Assembly (NCBI GenBank): GCA_018662365.1
Contig: JABJGH010000021.1
Coordinates: 1-58,958, forward strand
Direction of reading: 5' to 3'
Length of the DNA: 58,958 bases
From: Chloroflexota bacterium
GTDB lineage: Bacteria; Chloroflexota; Anaerolineae; Anaerolineales; UBA11579
In this document: piece by piece, positions 49,969 to 58,958 of the stretch
How the letters are laid out: the number at the start of each line of letters is the position of its first letter
Position numbering within the stretch: position 1 is the stretch's first letter
Notes under the pieces: model-generated
What the model was told of the DNA's origin: nothing
Seen by the model: the letters and a program-made list of their open reading frames with translations, nothing else
The model's database searches: none
Position numbers and translations under genes: made by a program

Positions 49969-51282
49969 ATCACCAAAAGAAGCGAAGCCTATCAAAACGC
50001 CCTAGATTACGTATTTAAGTTCATTGATTATAGTCGTACCCATCAAGAAAATATCGCCGCAGAGAATTTTCATCTGGAGCGCATGCATCAATTTCTGGCT
50101 ATACTGGAAGACCCCCACAAAAAGTACAAAACAATTCATGTCGCTGGCACAAAAGGGAAAGGTTCTGTCTCCGCTTTATGTGCTGGCGCGCTACAAGCAC
50201 AAGGGTATAAAGTGGGCTTATACACCTCCCCCCACCTTCATGAATTCACCGAACGAATTCAAATAGATCGAATCCCCGTTTCCCAACCAGATTTTGCCAA
50301 ACTAGTCAATCAAATAAAATCCGCAGTAGACCAAGTACCCCAACTCACATCCTATGAGATCCAAACCGCCCTTGCCTTCCTCCACTTTGCCCAAGAAAAA
50401 GTAGATATTGCTGTCATAGAAGTCGGCCTTGGCGGAAGATTAGATTCCACAAACGTGGTTTCCCCCCTAGTCTCCGTTATAACATCTCTCTCTCTAGATC
50501 ACACTTTCATCTTAGGCAATACCTTAGCCGAGATAGCTGGGGAAAAAGGGGGCATCATCAAAGAAAACACGCCGGTCGTCACAGCACCCCAAGAAAAAGA
50601 AGCAAGTGATATGCTCAAACAAATTGCCAAAGAGAAAAATGCCAATTATACTGAAATTTCCAAAGATATTCAATTTCAGGTGGAAGACCAAGACCTCGAA
50701 GGTCAAACCATAAGTGTCGGTGGTGAAATCTCATTAAGATCCACCCTACTTGGCCCCCATCAAGCCGAAAATATGGCTTTGGCATATTTAGCCCTGGATC
50801 GCGCTAGGGAAAGAGGATTAACGATTAGTAATGCATCAATTACCAAAGGTTTTTCCGAAGTCAAATGGCCCGGTCGTTTTGAAATCGTTCAAAAAGACCC
50901 CTATCTCATTTTTGATGGTGCCCATAATCAACATTCAGCGAAAATGCTGGTAAAAACATTAATCGAATATTTCCCAGACATTCCCGTTTCCCTCGTTTTC
51001 GGTGCATCTGAAGACAAAGACATAGATGGCATGTTTCAAGAATTATTGCCCTATGTCCAAGTATTTATTCCGGTCAAATCCACCCATCCCCGCGCCGCTA
51101 ATCCCAAAACACTTGCTCAAAAAGCTGAAAAATATTCCCCAAAAATACTAAAATCTGAGTCAATAGACCAAGCATTTGACCTTGCACTCACCTCCGCAGA
51201 GGGAAATGGTTTAATTTTAGTGACTGGAAGCCTTTATTTGGTAGGTGAAGCGCGTTTCTCATGGTTTACTCGCGTCAAATAA
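49966..51282 (+). CDS. folC: bifunctional folylpolyglutamate synthase / dihydrofolate synthase
   Basis: A 438-residue Mur-ligase-family enzyme that adds glutamate to (dihydro)folate. The ATP loop H-V-A-G-T-K-G-K-G-S-V-S lies near residues 58-69. V-G-L-G-G-R-L-D-S-T-N, S-L-D-H-T-F-I-L-G-N-T-L and I-A-G-E-K-G-G-I-I-K are all family signatures, and I-F-D-G-A-H-N is in the C-terminal domain. Length is standard. It lies upstream of lon, which has its own TATAAT (51289-51294). Confidence 0.95.
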   Translation: MITKRSEAYQNALDYVFKFIDYSRTHQENIAAENFHLERMHQFLAILEDPHKKYKTIHVAGTKGKGSVSALCAGALQAQGYKVGLYTSPHLHEFTERIQIDRIPVSQPDFAKLVNQIKSAVDQVPQLTSYEIQTALAFLHFAQEKVDIAVIEVGLGGRLDSTNVVSPLVSVITSLSLDHTFILGNTLAEIAGEKGGIIKENTPVVTAPQEKEASDMLKQIAKEKNANYTEISKDIQFQVEDQDLEGQTISVGGEISLRSTLLGPHQAENMALAYLALDRARERGLTISNASITKGFSEVKWPGRFEIVQKDPYLIFDGAHNQHSAKMLVKTLIEYFPDIPVSLVFGASEDKDIDGMFQELLPYVQVFIPVKSTHPRAANPKTLAQKAEKYSPKILKSESIDQAFDLALTSAEGNGLILVTGSLYLVGEARFSWFTRVK

Positions 51283-51327
51283 CAGAGGTATAATAATTCT
51301 TCAATATTGACCTGGAGAACAGAGGTT

Positions 51328-53829
51328 ATGGCAGAACAAGAGTTAAATTCTCAACAGGACGAAATAAATCCCGAAGAAATGCAGCGTCGGGCAGAAGAAT
51401 TAGAAACAATACTCGATATTCCCACAGATGAAGATGGGTTTATATATTGTCCTGTTCTCCCCCTTCGGGATGTGATTCTATTTCCCCATATGGTCGCCCC
51501 CTTACCGATTGGCCGAAGCTCTACCGCAAAAGCAATAAAACAGGCCATGAAAGAACACCAGATCATGTTGTCCATTCCACAAAAAGATCCCAATCAGTTA
51601 AAACTTAAAATAGATGATTTTTTGAAGATTGGTGTGACTGTCGCCATCAGCGAATCTTTCTCCAGTGATGGTCAAGATATGATCATATTGGCCCAAGGGC
51701 GTCACCGCATCGAAATCGTTGAATTCATTACGGATCAGCCAGTTTTATATGCCCGCGGCAAGGTTATCGAGGAATCCAAAAAACCAAATGCTGAACAAGA
51801 TGCACTAATGCGACGCCTCATGCGTAGGTATGAACGCTACGCAGAAATGAATGACCAGCTCCCCGCAGAAACCCTCCTCTATCTATACAACATAGATGAA
51901 CCCGGTTGGCTTGCAGATATGGTCACCAATTCATTTTCCCTCCGGTTAGATGACCGACAAAAATTACTTACCTTGCTAAACATCAACGAAAGATTGGCAC
52001 TGATTGAAAAACTCTTATTAAGAGAAATTGATGTATTAGAGATCGAACAGGAATTAGATGCCCGGGTACATGATGATGTTGAACGCGATAATTGCGAAAA
52101 TCACCTCAGAGAAAGAATGCGGATTATTCAAGGTGAATTGGGGGAAGAAGATCCCTGGGCAAGGGAACTGAAAGAATTAAAAGCCAAAATTAATGATGCT
52201 GCCCTTTCAGAGGAAGTTGAAAACGCCGCAATAAAAGAATTAGAACGGCTATACCAAATGCCTCCCATGTCCCCTGAAGTTGGGGTCATCCGTACCTATA
52301 TCGATTGGATCCTAGATTTACCCTGGAACGATGAAACCGAAGATAATTTAAATGTCACCCATGCAAAAAGCATCTTAAATGGAAATCATTTTGGGTTGGA
52401 TAAAGCAAAAGATCGAGTGTTGGAATATATCGCCGTCAAAAGCCTAAAACCCAATAAATCGCGTCAACCCATATTATGTTTCGTCGGCCCCCCCGGTACC
52501 GGAAAAACCTCCCTCGGCCGCTCTATTGCCGATGCTTTGGAACGCAAATTCGTCCGTCTTTCTTTAGGCGGCGTAAGAGACGAAGCAGAAATGCGCGGTC
52601 ATCGCCGCACCTATATTGGCGCACTTCCTGGGCGCATCATCCAAATCATGAAACGCGCTGAAACCATCAATCCTTTATTCGTATTAGATGAAATTGATAA
52701 GTTGGGTGTTGGGTTTAGGGGAGATCCCGCCGCTGCATTATTAGAGGTTTTGGATCCTGAACAAAATAACACATTTTCGGATCATTATTTAGAAATCCCT
52801 TACGATCTCTCCAAAGTGATCTTCATTACCACCGCAAATTCACGTGATGATATCCCCTGGGCACTATTAGATCGCATGGAAGTCATCGAATTCCCTGGTT
52901 ACATCGAAGAAGATAAGATCTCTATAGCAAAACAATTCTTAGTCAATCGCCAAGTGGAATATGCTGGATTAGACGAAAATGAAGTGACCTTCTCTGATCA
53001 AGCATTACAAACCATCATCCGCAGCTATACCTTCGAAGCCGGGGTTAGAAACCTTGAACGTGAAATTGGTAGAACTTGCAGAAAAATTGCTCGCTTAAAA
53101 GCAGAAGAAAAAAGATTTCCCACCCGCATCACCGATACGGTAATAAAACGTTTCCTCGGCCCAATTCAATTTTTTGAAACAGATGCAGAACGTGAGGATG
53201 AAGTCGGCGTGGCGACTTCCGTTGCCTGGACCATGGGCGGTGGGGATATTATGCCCATTGAAGTCCTTCTTTTTGAGGGGAAAGGAACATTACAGATCAC
53301 CGGCCAAATTGGGGATGTCATGCAGGAATCTGCACAAGCCGCAATGTCCTATCTCAAATCCCGTGCAAAAGAATTCAAGATTAAACCAGAACGCTTTGAG
53401 GAAACAGACGTCCATGTGCATGTCCCTGAGGGAGCCATTCCGAAAGATGGTCCCAGTGCCGGAATCACTATTGCCACCGCCATCATTTCAGCATTTACTG
53501 AAAGAAAAGTTCGAAAAGACGTGTGCATGACCGGTGAGATCACTCTGCGCGGTCGTGTTCTACCGATCGGCGGCCTCCGCTACAAAGTTTTAGCAGCCCA
53601 CCGTTCCGGATTAAAAACGGTCATCATCCCCGAGAAAAATAAAAAAGACCTCGTCGAAGTACCCAAAAGAGCTCAAAATGATCTTGAGATCATTCCCGTA
53701 TCCCACATGGACGAAGTTTTAGATATTGCCCTTTTGCCCAAAGAAAAGATCGCCCGCAAATCTACGACCACCTCAAAACAAACAAGCAAAAAAGATAAAT
53801 CCAGTAATCGAATAAGTGCCACAGATTAA
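51328..53829 (+). CDS. lon: ATP-dependent Lon protease
   Basis: An 833-residue LonA. The N-terminal substrate domain starts [13 protein letters not shown]. The AAA+ domain has Walker A G-P-P-G-T-G-K-T at 387-394. The protease domain has the catalytic Ser710 in K-D-G-P-S-A-G and Lys753 in L-R-Y-K. The last 25 residues are a Ser/Thr/Lys-rich tail (T-S-K-K-D-K-S-S) beyond the usual end. The ATG at 51328 is chosen over an upstream TTG (51307) because AGAGG precedes it and M-A-E-Q-E is a normal start. A TATAAT at 51289-51294 gives a leader of about 25-30 nt. No heat-shock CIRCE element was seen. Confidence 0.96.
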   Translation: MAEQELNSQQDEINPEEMQRRAEELETILDIPTDEDGFIYCPVLPLRDVILFPHMVAPLPIGRSSTAKAIKQAMKEHQIMLSIPQKDPNQLKLKIDDFLKIGVTVAISESFSSDGQDMIILAQGRHRIEIVEFITDQPVLYARGKVIEESKKPNAEQDALMRRLMRRYERYAEMNDQLPAETLLYLYNIDEPGWLADMVTNSFSLRLDDRQKLLTLLNINERLALIEKLLLREIDVLEIEQELDARVHDDVERDNCENHLRERMRIIQGELGEEDPWARELKELKAKINDAALSEEVENAAIKELERLYQMPPMSPEVGVIRTYIDWILDLPWNDETEDNLNVTHAKSILNGNHFGLDKAKDRVLEYIAVKSLKPNKSRQPILCFVGPPGTGKTSLGRSIADALERKFVRLSLGGVRDEAEMRGHRRTYIGALPGRIIQIMKRAETINPLFVLDEIDKLGVGFRGDPAAALLEVLDPEQNNTFSDHYLEIPYDLSKVIFITTANSRDDIPWALLDRMEVIEFPGYIEEDKISIAKQFLVNRQVEYAGLDENEVTFSDQALQTIIRSYTFEAGVRNLEREIGRTCRKIARLKAEEKRFPTRITDTVIKRFLGPIQFFETDAEREDEVGVATSVAWTMGGGDIMPIEVLLFEGKGTLQITGQIGDVMQESAQAAMSYLKSRAKEFKIKPERFEETDVHVHVPEGAIPKDGPSAGITIATAIISAFTERKVRKDVCMTGEITLRGRVLPIGGLRYKVLAAHRSGLKTVIIPEKNKKDLVEVPKRAQNDLEIIPVSHMDEVLDIALLPKEKIARKSTTTSKQTSKKDKSSNRISATD

Positions 53830-53908
53830 TTAATAATGGGGTTTGATGCTTAGGATTTTTAATCCAAGCTGTTTTTGGTTACAGTCATTCCAGCTATGAG
53901 GAGCAATA

Positions 53909-54781
53909 ATGAAGTCAAGAAGATTTGGAACACTACTAATATTTATTCTTCCGATTATTGCATGCAATATCACTGCACCTGATTTATCCGAACCAACTGC
54001 AACTAACGCTGTTCCAGACCCAGGCTCACAGGTGACCGCCACCATCCCTCCCACAAACATACCCGCACCAGAAATCCCTGAGGAAGGACTAGAAGATATC
54101 TATTTGCAAATTCCTGGTGCAATGTCAGAGGTAACATCTCCCCTACAAATTTCAGGTCTGGCAGACGCCACCTTTGAGCAAAACCTGGTGATAAAGCTTA
54201 CCGACACTTCTGGAGCATTAATATCCATGGTTGCAACAAACATCAATGCCGATATTGGGCAAGGGGGACCCTTCAAAGCGAGTGTGGCATTTTCTGTCTC
54301 CGCAGAAACGCAAGCAAGGCTTTCTATTTACCATAACAGCCCGCGAGATGGCGGCCTTATTCACCTTACTAGCATTCCGATAAAATTATTCCCCGGTGGA
54401 AGTAACACGATCAATCCCAGCCCTCTACCTATTGAAACCATTAGTATTGAAACGCCGATCCAAAACCAGACCATCAACGGGGGTTCTATCTCATTCTCCG
54501 GCCAATCAGGATATTTCTTTGAAAGCAACCTCAGCGTCACTCTTTGTGGAGAAGGCGGAAGCGGCAGTGTGGATCAGATTTGCGGTACATCCGATAACAT
54601 CTTGTTAGAATCCTTTGTAACTATTGCTTCCCCCGATATTGGGTTACCTGGGCCATTTAGTGGCTCAATCATTTATTCCGTAACCGAACCCACCCATGCT
54701 AGACTCGTGATCTTCGCAAGATCGCCAATGGATGGAGGCATCGAACACCTCAGCAGTGTAGATATCCTTCTAAATCCATAA
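53909..54781 (+). CDS. lipoprotein with two tandem Gmad2-like immunoglobulin domains
   Basis: A 290-residue lipoprotein (lipobox I-I-A-C, about Cys19). After a Thr/Pro linker, two similar beta-sandwich repeats follow (about 65-165 and 180-290). Each starts near I-x-x-P-x-x-x-x-x-I-x-x-S-G, then has a N-L-V/N-L-S strand and an S-x-D-I-G-x-x-G-P-F segment, and ends A-R-L-x-I-x-x-x-S-P-x-D-G-G. This is the pattern of the Gmad2 domain of spore-germination and surface proteins. The second copy has two extra Cys (C-G-E-G-G and I-C-G-T). GAGGAG precedes the ATG. A role at the cell surface is likely; the ligand is unknown. Confidence 0.78.
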   Translation: MKSRRFGTLLIFILPIIACNITAPDLSEPTATNAVPDPGSQVTATIPPTNIPAPEIPEEGLEDIYLQIPGAMSEVTSPLQISGLADATFEQNLVIKLTDTSGALISMVATNINADIGQGGPFKASVAFSVSAETQARLSIYHNSPRDGGLIHLTSIPIKLFPGGSNTINPSPLPIETISIETPIQNQTINGGSISFSGQSGYFFESNLSVTLCGEGGSGSVDQICGTSDNILLESFVTIASPDIGLPGPFSGSIIYSVTEPTHARLVIFARSPMDGGIEHLSSVDILLNP

Positions 54782-54842
54782 ATTTTTTCTTTTCTATTCA
54801 AATTAGATCTTGCTTTGATCGGATCTGATTTTGGAGATTTTA

Positions 54843-55646
54843 ATGTTAGAACAGCCAGTCGTCATTATCACCGGGGCCTCCTCGGGAATCGGTGCAGCCA
54901 GCGCGCGTTTATTTGCCAGATCTGGTTACCGTGTGGTGCTTGCTGCCCGAAGAGTAGAAAAATTAGAAGCTTTGGATAAAGAGATCACCGTTGAGGGTGG
55001 AGAAGCTATCGCCATAAGTGTGGATGTCGGTAAAATAGACGCCATCCAGGAAATGGTGAACAAAACACTTTCAGCATACGGACGAATTGATGTTTTGGTC
55101 AATAATGCAGGATTTGGACGAACAAAATGGCTGGAAGAACTTGACCCAGTCACGGATATCGCAGCTCAAGTGCAAGTCAATTTATTAGGGTCGATTCAAT
55201 CTGCCCGAGCAGTACTCCCAATTATGATTAAACAGGAAAGCGGTCATATCATTAATGTCGCATCTTTAGCGGGTTATATTGCATCACCCACCTATAGCGT
55301 TTATGCTGCCACAAAATTTGGTCTGCGTGGATTTACCGATGCACTGCGTAGAGAAGTTGGTGTTTTAGGGATAAAAGTGTCCGCTATTTATCCTGGTGCA
55401 GTAAAAACAGAGTTTGCCAGCCATATGCAAGCAGAAAGAAAAACGGGCATTACCACCCCAGAAGCCTTGCAGCTCACCCCAGAAAAAGTTGGGCAGGCAA
55501 TTCTGAAAATAGCAAATGGAAGACGAAGTAAATCTGTGGTCATCCCTGGAATATCTCGTTTGGGTCTCTGGTTTGAAATGCTCTTCCCCCGTTTAAACGA
55601 TTGGATCATTGAACAAACCTTTACCAAACCCGAACGGCTCGATTAA
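54843..55646 (+). CDS. short-chain dehydrogenase/reductase
   Basis: A 267-residue SDR oxidoreductase. The cofactor loop T-G-A-S-S-G-I-G-A lies near residues 10-18, N-N-A-G-F-G near 87, catalytic Ser in N-V-A-S-L, and Y-A-A-T-K-F-G (Tyr/Lys pair) near 155-161. The basic A-A-R-R after strand 2 suggests NADP(H). The C-terminal 40 residues form an amphipathic or membrane-associating end, as in DltE/SadH-like SDRs. The ATG at 54843 follows GGAG by 7 nt. Its 3' end overlaps the convergent glycosyltransferase-like gene by 4 bp. The substrate is unknown. Confidence 0.92.
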   Translation: MLEQPVVIITGASSGIGAASARLFARSGYRVVLAARRVEKLEALDKEITVEGGEAIAISVDVGKIDAIQEMVNKTLSAYGRIDVLVNNAGFGRTKWLEELDPVTDIAAQVQVNLLGSIQSARAVLPIMIKQESGHIINVASLAGYIASPTYSVYAATKFGLRGFTDALRREVGVLGIKVSAIYPGAVKTEFASHMQAERKTGITTPEALQLTPEKVGQAILKIANGRRSKSVVIPGISRLGLWFEMLFPRLNDWIIEQTFTKPERLD

Positions 55647-56563
55647 CCTAATTCTTGCTCAAATACCTTCCGGTTTTCCAATATCCAATTTTTTAAAAGC
55701 TCTTCCGCAGGAATCTTTTCTTCCCACCCTTCCCCGTCAAAAAACTGATCATATCGACAGCTAATCAATTCTTCCAATCCCTGAATCCTTTTACTATCGG
55801 GATATTTTTCGTGCATATGCAAAGGATAATTAACAATATGAGGAAGTTCAGTGATACTTTCTTTTGAAATCCCAGACAACAACACGCCCGTCAAAACCGC
55901 TTGGTGAAAAAATATTTTATAAAGAGCTGATTTACCGTAGTGTTCTAAATACCTTTCTTTAGAAAATAATCGGTCAAAGGCTTTTGCCCATTTTTGAAGA
56001 ACTCCATCCTTCGGACGAACAATCAACATTCCCGCATTGAAATAGGGGCGGATTTCATTTTCATCGACACTTGTCATCATCGGAAAAATATTTTCTTCAT
56101 TGACTTGGCAATCTTTGTAGATCATCTGCCAGAATTCATCCAACGGTTGATTAAAGTTTGAGCCAATTAAAGTATGATCTACCGGACGATATCCAAGATG
56201 GGTTCCCTCGTTTAAAAACATTTCACCTGGTTCCCGAAACAGGATTGAATCACAGTCCATCCAAACCATAGTCTCTACTTTTTCAGCAAGAATTCTCTCT
56301 GCCACACCGGCAGCCATTGTTTTCCCCCCAAAGGGAAATAATAATTTGTCTTCGTTAATTTCAAAATGTTGAATGCTTACATTCAGTTCGGTAAATATTT
56401 TCTCTTCCACATCAGAAAGAGCTTTGATATTAGGAACCATCAATAGAATCTTACATTCCGAAAATCGCCCACCAAATTCTCGAATACTTTTACTCAATAA
56501 CCAGGCTTCCCTTGCCGCATTGCCCGGAAATGCAAAAAATGAAAATGCAAATTTATTCTTCAT
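55643..56563 (-). CDS. glycosyltransferase family 8-like protein
   Basis: A 306-residue GT-A-type transferase. There is a D-x-D motif in V-W-M-D-C-D-S-I near residues 97-104, and the GT8-like acceptor-loop P-Y-F-N-A-G-M-L-I-V-R-P near 172-183. A C-terminal H-M-H-E-K-Y may complete the metal site. The start of the protein (F-A-F-S-F-F-A-F-P-G-N) lacks a signal peptide. It follows the topoisomerase gene by 13 bp on the same strand and may be co-transcribed with it. The sugar donor and acceptor are unknown. Confidence 0.68.
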   Translation of the reverse strand: MKNKFAFSFFAFPGNAAREAWLLSKSIREFGGRFSECKILLMVPNIKALSDVEEKIFTELNVSIQHFEINEDKLLFPFGGKTMAAGVAERILAEKVETMVWMDCDSILFREPGEMFLNEGTHLGYRPVDHTLIGSNFNQPLDEFWQMIYKDCQVNEENIFPMMTSVDENEIRPYFNAGMLIVRPKDGVLQKWAKAFDRLFSKERYLEHYGKSALYKIFFHQAVLTGVLLSGISKESITELPHIVNYPLHMHEKYPDSKRIQGLEELISCRYDQFFDGEGWEEKIPAEELLKNWILENRKVFEQELG

Positions 56564-56576
56564 CTTTCACCCTAAT

Positions 56577-58958
56577 TTATTTTACTTTTTTCCCGGTACT
56601 CGGCTTTTTCTTGCTCGCCGCGGTCTTCTTTTTTGTGGCAGGCTTTTTCTTTGGCGCAGGAGATTTCTTTTTGTCAGCGGATTTTTTCATTGCTGCTTTT
56701 TTATCTCCCAGTTCCATAGTGATCTGCGAGGGTTTGATCTCTTCGACGGGTTCGGCCTTTTTCGACTTCTTCGGGGCAACTTTAAATATGCCCTCTGGCG
56801 CTTCCCATGTAACCGATACACCCACGATTCGGTCGGTTGCGCTCACTTCTAGCACCGATTTTCCTTTTGCGGGCCTGGTTCTTATCGGTGCGGCGTCGAG
56901 GCGTACTTTCTTTGCGGCGGCCCGGGCAAGGTGAATGGTGACTTCAAGATTTGGTTTATCATTTGCGAGACCCATGAGTTGCACACCCTCGGGTAGTTTC
57001 CAGGCGGAAACACCTTGACCATAACGACCCTGCACGGGGAATTGGCTGAGAGCCACTCGTTTGGCCAGGGCATCTGAGCCGATGATGAATATTTCGAATT
57101 TGTCATCGACGATTTTTGCGCCGACTACTTGATCCCCCACTTTTAATTTGATGCCGTTCACCCCGGCGGAATTTAATCCCATTGGACGGACATCTTCTTC
57201 GGTGAAGCGAATGGCGCGACCTTGTGCAGTAACCATCAGCAGGTCGGATTTGCCGTCGGTGAGTTCGACCCAGCCAATTTGATCGCCGTCTTTGGTCTTT
57301 GCGATGGTGAATGCATGCGATGAAGGTCCGGGTAGTTCGCTGACTTCACTCTTCTTGATGATGCCACCCCGGCTGATGGTAAGGACATGCCAGCCCTCAG
57401 CCTGATTCTCTTTGGCGGGGAGGGTGAATATGGCGGCCAACTTATAGCTTGCCTTCAATGGGGTGGCTTTGTAATACGGAACCCCTTTATCTGCTAATTC
57501 TGCTTCGGGGAGGGAATGGACTGCAACGGCGGCGGTTTTTCCGGTTTCTGAGACCAGGTAAACCGTGTCACGGGTACTGCATTTGACGACCCATTTTGGT
57601 GCGGTGGAGCCCCATAAGCGCGGCCCCTTGTCTTCGGGAGTGCGAGAGATGAGACCATCGGGGTCTACCACTACCCAGGTGGTGATATCGGGGATGAGGT
57701 CTTTGGCAGAGAGCAGGGTTGCTTTACTGACTTCGCCATTTGTTTTAATAATCTGGGTGCGACGGCGGTCGCCGTAGTTTTCTTTGACGGCGAGTAATTC
57801 TTCTGAAACGACCGTGCGCATTTTCTTTGGGGAACCTAAAAGTCCTTGTAATTCTTTGATCAATTTTTGGACTTCTTTGTATTCCAACTCGATCTTCTTT
57901 CTTTCCAGGGCAGCTAGTCTGCGCAAGGGCATATCTAAGATGGCATTGGCCTGAACTTCGCTGAGTTTATATTTGTTCATCAGGCGAGTTCGGGCAGTTT
58001 CGACATCGGTAGCTTTGCGAATGAGGCTAATGACTTCGTCTAGATTCTTAAGCGCAACCCGGAGGCCCTCCAGAATATGAGAGCGAGATTGCGCCTTTTT
58101 CAGATCAAATTCACTTCTGCGGCGAATGATCTCGAGGCGATGTTCGATGAAGACCAAAAGGGCTTGTTTTAGGCTGAGTAATTTTGGCTGGTTATCGACG
58201 AGCGCAAGCATGATAATGCCGAAGGTACTTTGCATGGGTGTGCGTTTGTATAATTTTCCGAGGATATTTGCCGGGTCTGCATTTTTGGATAATTCGATGA
58301 CGATGCGCATGCCTTGACGATCGCTTTCGTCGCGGAGATCGGAGATACCATCGAGGGAGCCAGCACGAGCGAGCTTGGCAATCTTCTCGATGAGGGAGGA
58401 TTTGTTGGTGAGATAGGGGAGTTCGGTGACGATGATCATTTGGCGACCACGCCCCATATCTTCAATATGGGCTTTGGCTTGGGTGGTGACTTTGCCGCGG
58501 CCGGTACCGTAGGCACTGGATAAACCCTCTTCTTCGTTGTCGGAACCAATTATTATTCCGCCAGTGGGAAAGTCGGGGCCTTTGATGAAGGCCATGAGTT
58601 CGTCTACGCCAATGTCGTCTCTTTTGCTCCAGTTGGAAAGGATATGGACCAGGGCATCGACCACCTCGCCCAGATTATGGGGAGGGATATTGGTGGACAT
58701 GCCGACGGCAATGCCGGTGGCGCCATTGACGAGCAGGTTGGGAATGGCGGCTGGGAGGACGGTGGGTTCGTCCATTGAGGCGTCAAAATTGGGGGTGAAT
58801 TCAACGGTGTCTTTTAGGATATCGTTCATGATATCTATGGCGGGTTCGGCAAGGCGGGCTTCGGTATAGCGCATGGCGGCAGGAGGATCACCATCAACAG
58901 AGCCAAAGTTCCCTTGACCATCGACGAGGCGATAGCGCATGGAAAAATCTTGGGCCAT
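56577..58958 (-). CDS. gyrA: type IIA topoisomerase subunit A (GyrA/ParC), N-terminus outside the window
   Basis: 793 residues are visible; the first Met is internal (R-x-A-Q-D-F-S region), so about 90 N-terminal residues lie beyond the right edge. The active-site Tyr is Y31 of the visible part, in [18 protein letters not shown] and [14 protein letters not shown] follow, then the tower and coiled-coil regions, then a beta-pinwheel C-terminal domain. The canonical GyrA box Q-R-R-G-G-K-G is not present; the equivalent place reads G-P-R-L-W-G-S. This leaves gyrase versus topoisomerase IV open. The last 45 residues are a Lys/Ala/Ser/Pro histone-H1-like tail. Base use is richer in G+C than the neighbouring genes. 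Confidence 0.88.
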   Translation of the reverse strand: MAQDFSMRYRLVDGQGNFGSVDGDPPAAMRYTEARLAEPAIDIMNDILKDTVEFTPNFDASMDEPTVLPAAIPNLLVNGATGIAVGMSTNIPPHNLGEVVDALVHILSNWSKRDDIGVDELMAFIKGPDFPTGGIIIGSDNEEEGLSSAYGTGRGKVTTQAKAHIEDMGRGRQMIIVTELPYLTNKSSLIEKIAKLARAGSLDGISDLRDESDRQGMRIVIELSKNADPANILGKLYKRTPMQSTFGIIMLALVDNQPKLLSLKQALLVFIEHRLEIIRRRSEFDLKKAQSRSHILEGLRVALKNLDEVISLIRKATDVETARTRLMNKYKLSEVQANAILDMPLRRLAALERKKIELEYKEVQKLIKELQGLLGSPKKMRTVVSEELLAVKENYGDRRRTQIIKTNGEVSKATLLSAKDLIPDITTWVVVDPDGLISRTPEDKGPRLWGSTAPKWVVKCSTRDTVYLVSETGKTAAVAVHSLPEAELADKGVPYYKATPLKASYKLAAIFTLPAKENQAEGWHVLTISRGGIIKKSEVSELPGPSSHAFTIAKTKDGDQIGWVELTDGKSDLLMVTAQGRAIRFTEEDVRPMGLNSAGVNGIKLKVGDQVVGAKIVDDKFEIFIIGSDALAKRVALSQFPVQGRYGQGVSAWKLPEGVQLMGLANDKPNLEVTIHLARAAAKKVRLDAAPIRTRPAKGKSVLEVSATDRIVGVSVTWEAPEGIFKVAPKKSKKAEPVEEIKPSQITMELGDKKAAMKKSADKKKSPAPKKKPATKKKTAASKKKPSTGKKVK

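Overview
The window looks like chromosomal DNA of an anaerobic or facultative member of the Chloroflexota, most likely class Anaerolineae. This is an inference from gene content, from Ser/Thr kinases carrying PQQ-type propellers, from low-complexity lipoprotein linkers and from A+T-rich base use; no rRNA or other phylogenetic marker was compared. No tRNA, rRNA, insertion sequence, prophage or CRISPR array was recognised. Gene density is high and most transcription units end in clear hairpins.

Layout. 0.1-3 kb (minus): polysaccharide deacetylase lipoprotein and gyrB. 3.4-9.1 kb (plus): a complete branched-chain amino acid ABC transporter livKHMGF. 9.1-12.1 kb (plus): ornithine cyclodeaminase-like enzyme, FAD-dependent amine or amino-acid oxidase, and an organomercurial lyase (MerB) homologue whose catalytic-Cys codon is TGA, followed by a SECIS-like hairpin (probable selenoprotein). 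12.1-16.9 kb: cinA, a HEPN-like protein, an MTA/SAH-deaminase-type amidohydrolase fused to a CYTH domain, and an inositol-phosphatase family enzyme. 17-23 kb: a phospho-signalling block (kinase-propeller with a CTG start, PP2C phosphatase, J-domain/VWA protein, zinc-ribbon/FHA protein, a small protein, and an OmpR-type regulator). 23-26.4 kb (minus): DUF971 protein, SH3b protein, lipid kinase interrupted by an in-frame TAG, and a degenerate SNase/SGNH fusion.

26.6-36.3 kb (plus, except rpmB): tail-anchored Ser/Thr kinase, rpe, rpmB, Asp23, fakA, two DegV/FakB proteins, recG, coaD and a coiled-coil protein. The order matches the prkC-rpe-rpmB-yloU-yloV-recG neighbourhood of Bacillus. 36.5-41.6 kb: alpha/beta hydrolase; a CarH/LitR-type B12 photoreceptor repressor divergent from an ABC exporter; an ABC-2 permease. 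41.6-44.8 kb (minus): TIM-barrel/SnoaL protein, M29 aminopeptidase and HD-domain hydrolase. 44.9-48.8 kb (minus): phosphonate-type transporter phnD-phnC-phnE with a greatly enlarged permease. 49-55.6 kb (plus): membrane protein, folC, lon, Gmad2-like lipoprotein and SDR oxidoreductase. 55.6-59 kb (minus): GT8-like glycosyltransferase, and a type IIA topoisomerase A subunit that runs off the right edge.

The strongest candidate for something new is the TGA-interrupted MerB homologue at 11378-12061. The TGA sits at the catalytic Cys159 position, reading frame and homology continue downstream, and a hairpin with a GGUC loop lies at the spacing expected for a bacterial SECIS. Other notable items are the CarH-like sensor beside an ABC exporter, the kinase/phosphatase/J-VWA/FHA module, the deaminase-CYTH fusion and a set of apparently leaderless genes.
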